From Micromussa lordhowensis (lineage: Eukaryota > Cnidaria > Anthozoa > Scleractinia > Lobophylliidae), in the NCBI GenBank assembly GCA_964020085.1, contig OZ026607.1, forward strand, positions 14,354,466 through 14,418,465: a stretch of DNA of 64,000 nt, read 5' to 3'. Position 1 is the first letter of the stretch, and each line of letters begins with the position of its first letter. The position numbers and the translations under genes are program-made. This document shows positions 52,500 through 62,977 of the stretch, piece by piece. The notes under the pieces are model-generated. The model was not told the origin of the DNA, did not search any database, and was given only the letters and a program-made list of their open reading frames with translations.

Positions 52500-54125
52500 A
52501 CATATTTTCTCAAATGGATAAAGTTTCAAACTACGTTTTATTTAACTTTAACATGAATGTGCATAGTGAAAAACGCTTATCTCATTCAGATCGACATTGT
52601 TTTAATCTTGTGTATTGACTTACAATATTAAAAACGAATTCCACATCGCGTTGTACGTCTGTCGCGGTATTACGCAGAATTTTGCGCCTTAAGCGCTTTT
52701 GATTCGAGTTTTTAGATGTGTCGGGACTGCGGACAGGTGAGGAATTCTGACGGTTCAAGGTTTGATCCCCGGAAATGTTCGCATCGTACTTCGTTGGCTA
52801 ATCGATAGAATCCTATGTTAATGCCCGCGACCGTGTTTTCGCTTACGCCAGGAGGGAGGCTGAACTTGGGGCCTTTGAATCTGAGAGCGACTTCCTGGGT
52901 GTTAAGCTTACTACTAAAGTCGGTAATGAGATTGGCTACGTTTTTGGTGTTGTCTGAGTAGCTTGTGTTGTCTGAGGAGCTCGGTGATGCTCGAGTAAGT
53001 GTTCTAATGGTCGGTAGCTGTATTTTTTTTGTGGCACAAGATATTTGAACTATTACTTTCCGAAATGTTGGCGCTGCTGAAGTTCTTGAAGTTTTTTAGC
53101 AGCGTTAGGAACTTTCTGTTGTGTATAGTCCTATTCTATGCCAAGTATCCTTCCATCAGGTTGTTTTTGTTCCTGTTGTTTAGTAGCCATGATTCTCCAG
53201 GGTGCCCTTTTGATTTCGTTTGGCACGAAACGTTTTGTTCTGTGTTTGAATTTTTCAGTAATGGATTCGTTTCAAAAATCGAACGGTAGTTTGAGGTTTT
53301 CGATTGTCTTTGGGGAGACATTGAATGTTGAGCATTGGCGGAGGAAAGAGAGCCTTTGATTGTTGACAACCAATGTCCCGCTGTTGCGTAAAATTTTCTT
53401 AAGGAAGACAAATTCAGCTCGACTGAAGCCTATTTTCAATAGTCATTGAATGTTGTCCTTTAGTAGCATTTAAATATTTTTAAAACAAAAAATCCAAGCT
53501 TTTGCCGATTCATGGCATCATCAGGGATGCAAAAAATAATCTGTGTAAAGCTTATTTACCAATTTAAACTAGAAATGTGCGTTAAAAGCGAAATATTGCT
53601 GGGAGATTAAAGATTTAAAAAAAATGAAGACTGTTAAGAAACAAGGCGAAACTTGCGCGAAGAGGGTGTTTTCCTTATCTGGTATAACCCCCATGGAATT
53701 GAATGAGAACGTTTGACTTCAGGTAAATTTTGCCTGGCTTGGAAACACATCCAAAATTGCTTTAGCCTATGAATTTATATGTTTAGTAGAAGCAAAGAAA
53801 ACTATTACTGTTTACCAATCATGATCTCGCTATCATTTGATTGAAGTAAACACTGTCCTAAACAATTCAACAATAAAACCGTTACACTGAATTTAAACAG
53901 TGCTAAACTTTTACTTCCTCGGAGGGCTACCCGTTTCCATCTCCTTTAATTGTGAATATTTAGAAGGTGAATTTTATATCTTCTTCCATACGCAGCTTGA
54001 TATTCATCCCGGTCTGGTTTCATCCCACTCTGCGGAATAGAACTGGGGTTAATCTGAAATCTGTAAATCGATGAATCTGAAGCAAAACCTTTTGTACTGG
54101 AGAACACCTGCCATGATGGTAGACG
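52500..54125. other. Sequence present only in copy B; no gene seen
   Basis: Either an insertion in B or a deletion from A. No terminal inverted repeat seen; both junctions lie near GTGGTTA...GAGATATT microhomology. The small frames at 53029-53411 overlap on both strands and show no domain. Confidence 0.6.
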
Positions 54126-54949
54126 TTAAGTGAGATATTAATCTCATAAAGCTGTTGTTGTTCTCGATCTGCTCTCTTCGAAATCACTAAGGTAAATGGA
54201 CCTCATGCAGTTCTCACAGGTGCCTGAATGTCACAATGAAAATAAACAATTGACAATTCAGCTGATCATGTCATGTATCGAAGTACTTCTTTGCCAGTCT
54301 TGGAGTTTGGATTCTTGACAGCCTGTCCCAGGCCTCTTCACTCGGAAAAGTAATCGGGTATTTCTCTGCGAAGCACGTTAAACGCTCCCTTCAGAGACGT
54401 CTTCCTTTTGCGCTCTATATCTCAAATCCTTTCTCTTACATTAGTCAATGTAATCCCCGCGTATCAGTGATCTTTGAAGTGCAGAAAGTTCATAGTTTGC
54501 TCAGTCTCTTGCTGAAATTACTCCACGCTTTCTCTCTGTAGCAGTGTACTTACTAAACGCTTCCAGGTTACTTCTTTCAACAATAATATCACAAAAAGAA
54601 TTGACTAAGTTCAAAAATCGACCTCACAAAAACTTTAAAGTTTAGTTGTGTTCTGTTGGCGAACCGATTGCAAAAAAATGAATGATATTTTTAAGTTCAA
54701 TTTGTTTTTGTTTTTTATTATACCAGGGATAAGTAGATAACAAGCACGTGTATCTTGTTCAAAACCTGCATTCATGTTGTAATTTTCATAAAATTAAAGA
54801 GACCAAATAGTTTCCATTCTAGAAGCGACTGAAATTGCGACAAATACAAGAATATACATTGCATGTATGCATTACATGTAAATACACCAAAATTAATAAA
54901 TAAATTAATTATTCCTTCTGAATGTAGCTACCATGTTGCAGATGGATAG

Positions 54950-55900
54950 TTGATTCACCCTGAGTGCCTGCTGGTTCCTGTAACTCAGGTACTACAATTA
55001 AATGCATTGAAAGCAGAACAAGGCTACTGTACCTGAAACTTCAGGCAATGGGTTCGCTTGTGGCCAATATACATGATACCCTGGTTTCGGATTGGCCGAC
55101 AAATGGGCCTTGCCGTACCATCGATAAAACTCAAACATTGGGTTTAAGGGAGCCCCTTTGGCATGAATGGCCTCTGATAGTATTTTCAGGTCTACTCACA
55201 CAAGATCTTGTGATTCGAAAACGTGCCGGTAAGGATCATACAAGTGGTCTTCTATCTGAAAAAGAAATCACATTTTTTTACAAAACGAAAAATTTCCTGA
55301 AACAGCTTTTTAAATTCAATTACCTTAGTTATGATCAGGCTTAATTCTGAAATGCTTCTCCCGAACTCATCAACTAAGTCGCACAAATGATTTGGGTAAA
55401 CCAATCTTCGTTGAAGAATCATCCATGCCACATTCCACTTGCGTGCGTTCGTTGTTGACAGATGTAGAATCCTGGAGTTTCCAAAACATGTAAGAGACGC
55501 TCCATGTCATCTTTTTTTGGAATCAGAGAAAACAATCATTTTATAATTTGTAGAGCTTCTGAATAAATAAAGATTTTTATGCCATTTATTTTCTGAATTT
55601 TTTGGTTCTGTTTTCGTGGCCTATACATCCCAAACGTACGGTTTTACGATTATCGGTAGCTTACCGAAACATCGTTTCACATTGGCAGTCTGTCAGGTCA
55701 GCAAGATTCAGACGTGGATCAGATGGGGATAGCTCAGGAAACAATGCACAAACAAGTAAAAAATCGAGACCATCATCCCCTTTACTTAAATCAGAACTAT
55801 CATCCAAAGAAGAGTCGTCATATAGCATGACCTTAAGGAGGCTATCGACTTCACGCCTGTACAGTATAAGCACCGCATTCAGATAACTCTAGAAAACGTG
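54950..55900 (-). pseudogene. HARBI1-like transposase, copy B
   Basis: Same exon plan as copy A. Exon 1 (55873-55668) is intact here: SSDLSKGDDGLDFLLVCALF, SPSDPRLNLADLTDCQCETM, ending at FR-GTAAGC. Exon 2 (about 55520-55330) has lost bases around TCATCCATGCCACATTCCAC, breaking the frame. Exon 3 (about 55255-54960) keeps the FIDGTARPICRP block. HARBI1/Harbinger nucleases cut DNA with a DDE triad and usually need a Myb-like partner. Confidence 0.8.
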
Positions 55901-56179
55901 ATTACATCTAGCATGATATCAGCTAAAACAAGTGAAAAATGTTAGTTCCTCGCATGCATATTTACCGTGAAGAAGCCGCCATTTTTGATGTTTTCCAGAA
56001 TTCATCTTTTCCCGCTAAAAGACTTCAACGCCATGCTAAAGACAATTTTGGTGACGACAAGTTTTGCCAGTTTAGATGGGGAGAGGAGAGGTTGATGGGT
56101 TGCACCACCACCATATTACATGTCTTTCTCCTCCTCATAGTCTAGGAAGGCTTTCATGTGAGTTTTCTTGCTGGCTTCA

Positions 56180-56345
56180 TGCTATTGTAAAATCTCATCG
56201 ATGACAGAGTCAAAGATCCAGGCATCATCATCATCATTAGGAAAAACGTCTTGTCTCGAAGGAGACAGAGATCGACTTTTGAGGTGCGGTGCACTTCCAA
56301 CTGAACGACGAGAAACTCTGGAGGATCTGGGAAAGGAACATGACT
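56180..56345 (-). pseudogene. Unidentified Ser/Arg-rich fragment upstream of the transposase
   Basis: The minus strand gives CSFPRSSRVSRRSVGSAP, SRSLSPSRQDVF, then after a shift an Asp-rich end (DDDDAWIFDSVIDEILQ). Its position fits the second Harbinger gene, but no Myb/SANT motif is visible, so the identity is open. Confidence 0.3.
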
Positions 56346-56534
56346 GAGTTAGATTTACAGTACAAATGAGAGAATGAGCTATGAGCCTCTTTCATTTAAT
56401 ATCGAAAGGAACCAATAAACAATCAGTACCTTTCCAATCACATCACTTCATGACCCAATAGGACAAGTTGGTGTGACCTGCACGTTTAGGTTTAGGTCCA
56501 AATGAAAACATTGATACCGTTTTAATATGGAATG

Positions 56535-56585
56535 GCAGGTGGCTCAATTGGTAGAGCGTCCGCCTTGCAAGCGCGGAGGGTTCAT
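56535..56585 (+). other. tRNA-like fragment (5' half)
   Basis: GTGGCTCAATTGGTAGAGCG is a good D-arm/A box and CCGCCTTGCAAGCGCGG an anticodon-arm-like hairpin (loop with TGC). The T arm is broken: GGTTCATA replaces GGTTCGA. It stops where the 480-bp tandem copies start. Probably a SINE head or tRNA pseudogene, not a working tRNA. Confidence 0.5.
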
Positions 56586-56589
56586 ATTT

Positions 56590-57553
56590 TCTTTAAGTCT
56601 TATTTTCCCCGACCAAATCCGAAGCCTAGTGTTTGTGGCCACAACGCTTCGTCTAAACCATTAGTCCATCGACGCATCGACATGAAAAAGGATGATAATA
56701 TCAGTACTTACACCGCTGTCAGACTCATCCAGGTGGACGATTATGTCACACTCCCACTACTCTTCTTCCTCCATGATGGAACAAGAAATTTTTTGATTTT
56801 TTTTTTCACCTAGATAACTGTGTGAGTTTATTCCCAGTCCCTCTTTTGTGATGCGATCAAAAGAGGGGGTAACCCCTACTTCCTCTTTTTTGGCGAAAAA
56901 TGATTTGGATCTTTCAACTAGAACAATATACTGTTTTTTTAGTAACATTTTTTTTTTAATTTGCTTTTTTTCATGGCTAAAACGACCCTCTTATCAATCC
57001 TTTCAGTGATGGTTTTACTCCCTGGTAACTTATTGATAGCGGTAACCATTTTCTTATCGGCTTTCCACTTTTCTTCAAGTCTTATTTTCCCCGACCAAAT
57101 CCGAAGCCTAGTGTTTGTGGCCACAACGCTGCGTCTAAACCATTAGTCCATCGACGCATCGACATGAAAAAGGATGATAATATGAGTACTTACACCGCTG
57201 TCAGACTCATCCAGGTGGACGATTATGTCACACTCCCACTACTCTTCTTCCTCCATGATGGAACAAGAAATTTTTTGATTTTTTTTTCACCTAGATAACT
57301 GTGTGAGTTTATTCCCAGTCCCTCTTTTGTGATGCGATCAAAAGAGGGGGTAACCCCTACTCCCTCTTTTTTGGCGAAAAATGATTTGGATCTTTCAACT
57401 AGAACAATAAACTGTTTTTTTAGTAACATTTTTTTTTAAATATTGCTTTTTTTCATGGCTAAAATGACCCTCTTATCAATCCTTTCAGTGATGGTTTTAC
57501 TCCCTGGTAACTTATTGATAGCGGTAACCATTTTCTTATCGGCTTTCCACTTG
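56590..57553. repeat. Two tandem copies of a ~480-bp unit
   Basis: TCTTATTTTCCCCGACCAAA begins each copy (56599 and 57079). The copies end at ATCGGCTTTCCACTT (57070, 57551) and differ at fewer than 2% of positions, mainly in T-run length. Confidence 0.95.
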
Positions 57554-57672
57554 TCTTGGCGCGATTGTAATTTATGTCTTGCTGTTTTGCGATCCAGTAC
57601 GGCGTACAATCCATGTAATCGGTGCAGCAACTTTACATCTAGTGGTTTGGCCCGGTTCTGAGATACAATCAA
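56757..57672 (-). pseudogene. Unidentified basic protein, partly duplicated
   Basis: The minus frame 57672-57436 reads AKPLDVKLLHRLHGLYAVLD, RQDKWKADKKMVTAINKLPG, KTITERIDKRVILAMKKS. A second frame (57429-57223) continues FIVLVERSKSFFAKKEGVGV, PSFDRITKEGLGINSHSYLG. The tandem duplication repeats the latter parts at 57124-56757. Lys-rich, no domain I recognise. It may be the accessory gene of the neighbouring Harbinger. Confidence 0.35.
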
Positions 57673-57959
57673 AAAGGAAACCAGCGTACGTATCGTCTCA
57701 GTTTAACACGCTGGTGGAATTATGCGTGACGCGAGGTCTACCTCTCTGTCTTTATACGTCGTCGGAATGGTATTTATTTATACCTTATTTAGATTACATT
57801 TCATTGATTACAAAGACAATTACAATTAGTTAATTGAATAAGGGTAACTGACAACCTAAAATAACCTGTTATAAATGCCAGGTTGCCAGTTAATTATAAA
57901 TATATATTACAATTAGAAGTCGGTAGCTAACTAAAATAAACACACACAGTAACATTAAG

Positions 57960-58350
57960 TAAATTTGCGACTAAATGAACCTACAGCAATTTGACAAGAA
58001 ACCGGCCAGGAATGTAATGAAGTCATAATCAAATTTCATAAAAAACTGTTAGTGAGATGTTCTTTTAGATTTAATTTAAATGAAGAAAGGGAGGAACGTT
58101 TGAGAGCTTCATCTATAGAATTCCATATCATAGGGCCTTGAAAACGAATATTGAATTTTCCATAGTTTAATCGTACCTTGGGAAGATAGTAAGACAATTT
58201 AGAAGCGTGCCGTGTATTTTAACTATGGACCTGGTCTACTTTAGTAAAAAGGTATTAAAAACAAAAGGTAGTAACTGATTATAATATTTATACATAAAAA
58301 CTCCAATATGGTACTTGACAAGATCAGGGAACTCTCTTTCTTGATCGTCT
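57960..58350 (-). pseudogene. LINE C-terminal fragment
   Basis: Minus strand: VKYHIGVFMYKYYNQLLPFV, then KLSYYLPKVRLNYGKFNIRF, QGPMIWNSIDEALKRSSLSS and FKLNLKEHL. This is the usual end of CR1/L2-like LINE proteins. Truncated at both ends. Confidence 0.75.
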
Positions 58351-58411
58351 AGCAACTTTTCCACTTGACGTTGCATCTCTTGACGTTGCATATCCTGTTC
58401 ATACCTCGAGG

Positions 58412-58687
58412 TCATGAGGGGGATCCGATGGAAGATCGGTCACTGCAACTAGCGGCTGAGGAAGATTGAGGTGATGAACCACCATTCCCTCCGCGACCTT
58501 TTCCACGTCTTCCATCCCGAGAACCTCGACTCATTATACCAGCCAAATATCCATGTCCAGGTGATGCGGGAGCTCTGCCTGGGATATTTCTTATACTGAA
58601 GGCAGGATCCTTTCTTGTCCGGAAGGACCTGCTCGTGCCGGTGAAGGTGTTGTCTCTCCCCGTCTGGTTGGAGGTGTTGCTGATCAT
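58412..58687 (-). CDS. Hypothetical Gly/Ser/Arg-rich frame
   Basis: 91 codons. RGSRDGRRGKGRGGNGGSSP suggests a disordered basic segment. No family recognised. It lies between two LINE tails and could be retroelement debris or chance. Confidence 0.2.
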   Translation of the reverse strand: MISNTSNQTGRDNTFTGTSRSFRTRKDPAFSIRNIPGRAPASPGHGYLAGIMSRGSRDGRRGKGRGGNGGSSPQSSSAASCSDRSSIGSPS

Positions 58688-58835
58688 CTTATTTTTGGCG
58701 TTGTACCCACGATGACCAGTGTGTTGAGTACAGATAACTGATTCGTGAGTAACTGATACAGGTTGTTTACGTATTGCACCAAATTGTTGTCGTCAGATGG
58801 GTACTGCAAGGATGAAGGCCACGAAGGGAGTAAAG

Positions 58836-59756
58836 GATGAATGAATGAATGAATGAATGAATGACACTGTATTTCAATAGGGTGCATAATTACAGTCAAG
58901 ACTGTAGTCTCCCTTATGGCCCTATGAAACTAAGATACAACATTTCTAATTACAGACATTAAAAATACTAAAATGACAAAATACGAAGGTATTATAAAAA
59001 TAGAGATCACATAAAACTTAAGATCACATTAATGAAAAACTAAAAGATTCTATCAGTTTTGAAGCTATCAGGTGTGAACTTGCGCATAATGCAGTCAAAT
59101 TAGTTACTTCTAAACTTCTTTACATCAGTGGAATAAACAAATTCATTATCGCTAATGTTGTTCCACAATTGGAGAGCATTATAAAAGAGTATTCGCTTCC
59201 TACAGTTGGTACGTGGAATAGGAAGGCGATAAGGCATCCGAGATCTTGTATCATAAAACTTGCTGTATCTCAATGATAATAGTTTCTCAGAGAGGTAGTT
59301 AGGAGCACGTCCGTCCAAGATTTTTTTAAACAAAATTAGACGTCTTTAAATACAAATGTGATTAATAGGTAGCCATCAAGGTTTATAAAATAACGGTAAG
59401 GTTCTTGCCTTGAAGGGAGTATCGAGGATAAGACGAGCACATCGTTTTTGAACTTTAAAAATGTCATCCAAGAGACCTGCATTACAGCTTGCCCAAACTG
59501 ATACACAATACTCAAGAATGGGTTTTATACTAGCATTGAATAAAATTATACGATATTTAATCGACAAGAATTTTTTAATGCGGGCCAGAACAGCAACTTG
59601 CTTTAAAAGTTTCTTCCTCAGATTTGTTACATGGGTTGACCAAGAAAGGGTGGGATCAATATCCAGACCTAGAAGACGTTCCTCTTGAGCTTGCTCAAGG
59701 AGGGGAATCCATGTCTGCCAAGGACTGAGGATTCGTATTGGGATTTTGACCAACAC
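58836..59756 (-). pseudogene. LINE C-terminal part with (ATTC)n tail
   Basis: Minus frames give LLGLDIDPTLSWSTHVTNLR, ILFNASIKPILEYCVSVWAS and DIFKVQKRCARLIL, then after a shift MFKKILDGRAPNYLSEKLLS, LPIPRTNCRKRILFYNALQL and WNNISDNEF. The 3' end has an (ATTC)n tail at 58837-58862. 5'-truncated after the RT palm. Confidence 0.85.
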
Positions 59757-59759
59757 TAG

Positions 59760-59975
59760 TAGTTAAGTAATTAGGAAATTCGACGCGCCAGCGTGGTTAG
59801 CGTAGTTAGCGTAAAAATCAGAGACTAAATTATATGATATCTCACACTAAAACAGCGTAGTTATGCGTAGGTAGTGTAAGTAGCGTAGATATCGTAAAAA
59901 TTAGACATACTATTTTACGCTAAAAAATGCCTAAAATGTGTTGGATAGTGTAGGATATAGACTGTTCTCAATTAG
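59760..59975. repeat. Degenerate GCGTAGTTAGCGTA repeat at the edge of the virus-like block
   Basis: AGCGTAGTTAGCGTA, AGCGTAGTTATGCGTAGGTA, AAGTAGCGTAGATATCGTAA and TTTTACGCTA: a GCGTA core recurs about eight times in 150 bp. Confidence 0.6.
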
Positions 59976-59979
59976 CATT

Positions 59980-60462
59980 TCAGGACATTTTAGCGTCATA
60001 CATCATTAAATATTTATCAATAATTGGGCTATTATCAATGACAAAATTGTCAACACTTGTCATTTGATTAATTAAACTTTCTCGGTTAAGATCACCTGAG
60101 CGCATCGCTTCTCGAATCATTATTAACAAATGCTGGTAACTTTGATAGGCATAGGTGCAATTTTGAATTTTTAAGTCTAAACCTTTGTGTTCCATGTATC
60201 CTTTAACTAATAATGCCACTGTACTAATCGCTATTAGACTGATACCACCTGTAGCAATAGCGCTAGCAATACCACCTGAAGCGGTTAGGACAGAGAGTGA
60301 ATTACCAATGAATTTGAGCAATTTGAATCTTTTGTAAGCCCTTTTAAAAGCCCAACATTTCCTATGATAACCTAGATAATAAGATTTTAGTTCATCTACT
60401 TCATCAACTGATAATTTGTCTGAAATATGATTCCAATCGAAAATATTCTTTTTAGCCACCAT
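59980..60462 (-). CDS. Virus-like element: small protein with a hydrophobic segment
   Basis: 160 codons, intact, ATG at 60460-60462. Residues about 25-50 are aromatic and basic (YYLGYHRKCWAFKRAYKRFK). Residues about 52-88 are a long Ala/Gly/Ile/Ser segment (GGIASAIATGGISLIAISTV) that could span a membrane once or twice. The C-terminal half is helical and polar (YAYQSYQHLLIMIREAMRSG). Similar proteins are, as far as I recall, scattered in cnidarian genomes, with no known function. It may be a membrane-active or virion protein of a virus-like element, but that is inference from its fibre-like neighbours. Same strand as those. Confidence 0.65.
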   Translation of the reverse strand: MVAKKNIFDWNHISDKLSVDEVDELKSYYLGYHRKCWAFKRAYKRFKLLKFIGNSLSVLTASGGIASAIATGGISLIAISTVALLVKGYMEHKGLDLKIQNCTYAYQSYQHLLIMIREAMRSGDLNRESLINQMTSVDNFVIDNSPIIDKYLMMYDAKMS

Positions 60463-60693
60463 TATATTAATTTTATTATATTTTTAAATTGCGACGGCAT
60501 CTTGATTTTTGAACAATTGTGTGAATTTTTCACAATTTTGAACCTTTTTGTGAAAAATTCACAATTTTGTAGCTTTTTGTGAAAAGTCTAGTATGCAAAT
60601 GTTTTCCATTGGTTTAAAAAAAATTGACCCTGAGGCTAGTCAAAAGAAAACGTGAATTTACACGTGCGTGTCTGATACTCATTTGCATATTAT
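60463..60693. promoter_or_regulatory. Intergenic gap with paired mirror palindromes
   Basis: TGTGAATTTTTCACA (60520-60534) and TGTGAAAAATTCACA (60549-60563) are each near-perfect dyads and each other's reverse complement, centres 29 bp apart. A half site TGTGAAAAG follows at 60579. CACAATTTTG follows both full sites. The gap lies upstream of the 160-codon gene and downstream of the 248-codon gene, so promoter, operator or transcript-end roles are all possible. Confidence 0.5.
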
Positions 60694-61440
60694 CTAGACA
60701 GCTAAATCAATTTCGATCAATAAGTTTACCATAGCGTGTGTTACGGATGAATTCGATGTTTTGCTTCGAAAATTGATCCAGTCGCCGGCTTTTATCGTAA
60801 TCGGATCGCTGAAAATAGTGTGACTTGACCATTCATTGACAGGTTTGATAATTTTTAAATCTTTATCCGTGCCATTAAGAACTAAGCCAACGATCACTTC
60901 AGATGCTTGATGATTGCCAGCGCAAACACAAATGCTGCCACGAACTATTTTACCGTCTACAGGACTAGGCCAACCATATTGCTTATTTCTCTCACATCCA
61001 TTACCGAAACTCCATTGGAGACTGCTTTTAATCAGAGGCCCATTCTCTTCTGCATAGACGGTGATGAACGGGTGGATGGGGGCATTTGTATATTGCGTCT
61101 TAGTCTCTAAATCATTGTAATCGACTTTGTCTTTTAATGCATCATTGAATTGGATTGATAAGGTTCCTAAATCAGTAATTAAAGCGTACTCCTTTAAAGC
61201 TGATGAGTTGGCTTTTTTAGTTAGTTCATTATTAACGTATGTAGTAGCCGCTTTTGTCTTTAATAAATCAGAGACGAACTTTTTAGTCACTGCATCATGG
61301 TTATCCATTGGAGCGGAAATGTTAGTTATTCTCTTGTTTTGTAAATCGAAATGGTTGTCTGGAGTTAATTTTAAGCCTATTCCTTTTTGAACCTTTTCTC
61401 TTCTTGATGGTTTGTCATGTTGTCCATTAGTATGTCCCAT
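60694..61440 (-). CDS. Virus-like element: fibre-like protein with one repeat and a beta-rich tail
   Basis: 248 codons, intact, ATG at 61438-61440. Residues about 25-60 form one repeat unit (FDLQNKRITNISAP, then DAVTKKFVSDLL) of the type found in the larger neighbour. Residues 60-110 are likely helical or coiled (TYVNNELTKKANSSALKEYA). The last 130 residues look like a compact beta domain (SSLQWSFGNGCERNKQYGWP, GSICVCAGNHQASEVIVGLV, MVNLLIEIDLAV), as in trimeric fibre heads. Only 19 bp separate it from the next gene upstream, a compact viral style. Confidence 0.65.
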   Translation of the reverse strand: MGHTNGQHDKPSRREKVQKGIGLKLTPDNHFDLQNKRITNISAPMDNHDAVTKKFVSDLLKTKAATTYVNNELTKKANSSALKEYALITDLGTLSIQFNDALKDKVDYNDLETKTQYTNAPIHPFITVYAEENGPLIKSSLQWSFGNGCERNKQYGWPSPVDGKIVRGSICVCAGNHQASEVIVGLVLNGTDKDLKIIKPVNEWSSHTIFSDPITIKAGDWINFRSKTSNSSVTHAMVNLLIEIDLAV

Positions 61441-61459
61441 ATATATTTATTTATATTTA

Positions 61460-62977
61460 TTATATAATAGTTCCTTCACTCTTTTCAAATTCTTTTATTA
61501 ACTGATAAGCTTGACTGGTATTATCATAACTATTTTTAGTTATTAATCCTCTCTTTTTAGTGAAAGGATTATCTTCTACATTTACTCTTACTATTCTGTG
61601 AATACCACTAAAAATATTAGTAATTGGTGCACTAATTCCACTAAAAATTATTTCCATAATTGTGCCTTTCACCCAAATCCAAAATAGGACTTGCTTTCCT
61701 AAAGCGTTATTTGGAATATTAAATGTTTTTAAAGATGGTTCATCTATTGTAGGATTACGTGAAAGTACGACTTTGCTTTTATCAACATGAATATAGAAAC
61801 GATTTCTTATCACATAATTAAAGGTTATAGTCATTTCACTATTTGTAGTTGCGCTATGTTGGAATACATAATAAAAAGTGAAATCACTCCCTTTATAATA
61901 AGAAGGTACAAACGCATGTGTATTTGGTGTTATACCTTCAAGACTATCAGAAAAATACAAATCTTTTATTAAAGAAATCGTTGAATCATTACTTAATATA
62001 TATTTTACTATTAATTCTATTAAATTTTTATTTTCATTAATAGTAGGATTTTCTTTTGCAATTTCACTATTTACTTTTACAATTTCTCCATCAACATATT
62101 TTACCATATTATCTTCTGTTTCATTCAGTTGTTTCACATTAACAGCATCACCGTTTTCATTTCCATCAATTAATCCTTTTATTTGTCGATTACCCATATT
62201 AATAGGTGCTTCGTAATAGATGATTTTGTTTCTGATGTAATAGAATCTATCCCAAATTCGCGAGTCAACGTCATTCTGATGACCACTTACTCCATAAACG
62301 ACAACAAAGATGTTTGTTTCTGCATCATAAGTTTCACCACTCTTATACTTTAAAGTTAAATCAATATCTAAATCAATAATCCCAATGTTTCCATATTTGT
62401 GAAAATTGATAATTGTTCTACTATGATCGGAAAAAGTATTTGTATTATTACGTGAAACATTTAATGTTTCGGATACTGCGTCGACAACCACTTCATCTCG
62501 ATTCACTCGATTACCATAATACATTTCAAAAGCTAATGTATACTCACCTAAATCTAACGATTTTAAATCAATAGTTAATCGGGTGCTATAATAACCGATA
62601 GCAGAGTCATACTTAATTTTAAATTGATAAGTAGCATGATTGATTTGATAAAAATCTTTGTCGACTTTTCTTACTTTGACAATATCATCATCATCTTCCT
62701 TAAATAAATCATCATCCATAACAAAAGAGAATTCATTCTCTTGTCGGTTTGCTTTAATATTCAGTTCTTCAGATTCACTCACTTTATCTGTAATCAAAGT
62801 ATTAATTACAGCGTTATTATCACTAATTGCCCTATTAACATAGTTAACAGTGGAAGCGTGAAAGCTATCTGATGACTTTGGATCTTTCAAGCGGATAATG
62901 CTATGATTAGCCATATCAATGGAGTCTTCCATCGGATCAGGATTTTTTTCTATTAAGCGCTGCTGCAGAGACATCAT
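61460..62977 (-). CDS. Virus-like element: fibre-like protein, C-terminal frame
   Basis: 505 codons. Its apparent ATG is probably not the real start: the coding sequence continues upstream in another frame (62937-63515) through an A-run near 62945. Repeat units: SIDMANHSIIRLKDPKSSDS (with NYVNRAI) at the start, and INMGNRQIKGLIDGNENGDA (with VKQLNE) near residue 255. Residues about 85-250 and 345-480 look beta-rich (DFYQINHATYQFKIKYDSAI; TFYYVFQHSATTNSEMTITF). No family is recognised beyond the fibre-like repeat. Confidence 0.6.
   Translation of the reverse strand: MMSLQQRLIEKNPDPMEDSIDMANHSIIRLKDPKSSDSFHASTVNYVNRAISDNNAVINTLITDKVSESEELNIKANRQENEFSFVMDDDLFKEDDDDIVKVRKVDKDFYQINHATYQFKIKYDSAIGYYSTRLTIDLKSLDLGEYTLAFEMYYGNRVNRDEVVVDAVSETLNVSRNNTNTFSDHSRTIINFHKYGNIGIIDLDIDLTLKYKSGETYDAETNIFVVVYGVSGHQNDVDSRIWDRFYYIRNKIIYYEAPINMGNRQIKGLIDGNENGDAVNVKQLNETEDNMVKYVDGEIVKVNSEIAKENPTINENKNLIELIVKYILSNDSTISLIKDLYFSDSLEGITPNTHAFVPSYYKGSDFTFYYVFQHSATTNSEMTITFNYVIRNRFYIHVDKSKVVLSRNPTIDEPSLKTFNIPNNALGKQVLFWIWVKGTIMEIIFSGISAPITNIFSGIHRIVRVNVEDNPFTKKRGLITKNSYDNTSQAYQLIKEFEKSEGTII

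Larger units (their letters stand above)
47935..56150. repeat. Direct tandem duplication of a Harbinger-like locus
   Basis: Copy A about 47935-50880, copy B about 50915-56150. Shared in order: TGGTCCACATACTGAC, CACCTATAAAAGACAATTA, ACCATATCACCACAATATTA, TATTAATCTCATAAAGCTG, AAACGCTCCCTTCAGAGACG, AGTGCCTGCTGGTTCCTGTA and GACGCTCCATGTCATCTTTT. Copies are about 90% alike by eye. Copy B holds about 1.6 kb (52500-54125) and about 0.8 kb (50985-51790) that A lacks; part of the latter is a further diverged copy of the 48120-48200 segment. Confidence 0.9.

Noticed and set aside
54964..55344. 126-codon forward frame
   Set aside because: Antisense to HARBI1-like exons 2-3; the repeated frame at 49598 is the same shadow in copy A.
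56535..56585. Functional tRNA-Ala (TGC)
   Set aside because: The T arm and acceptor stem are lost and the anticodon stem has a mismatch.
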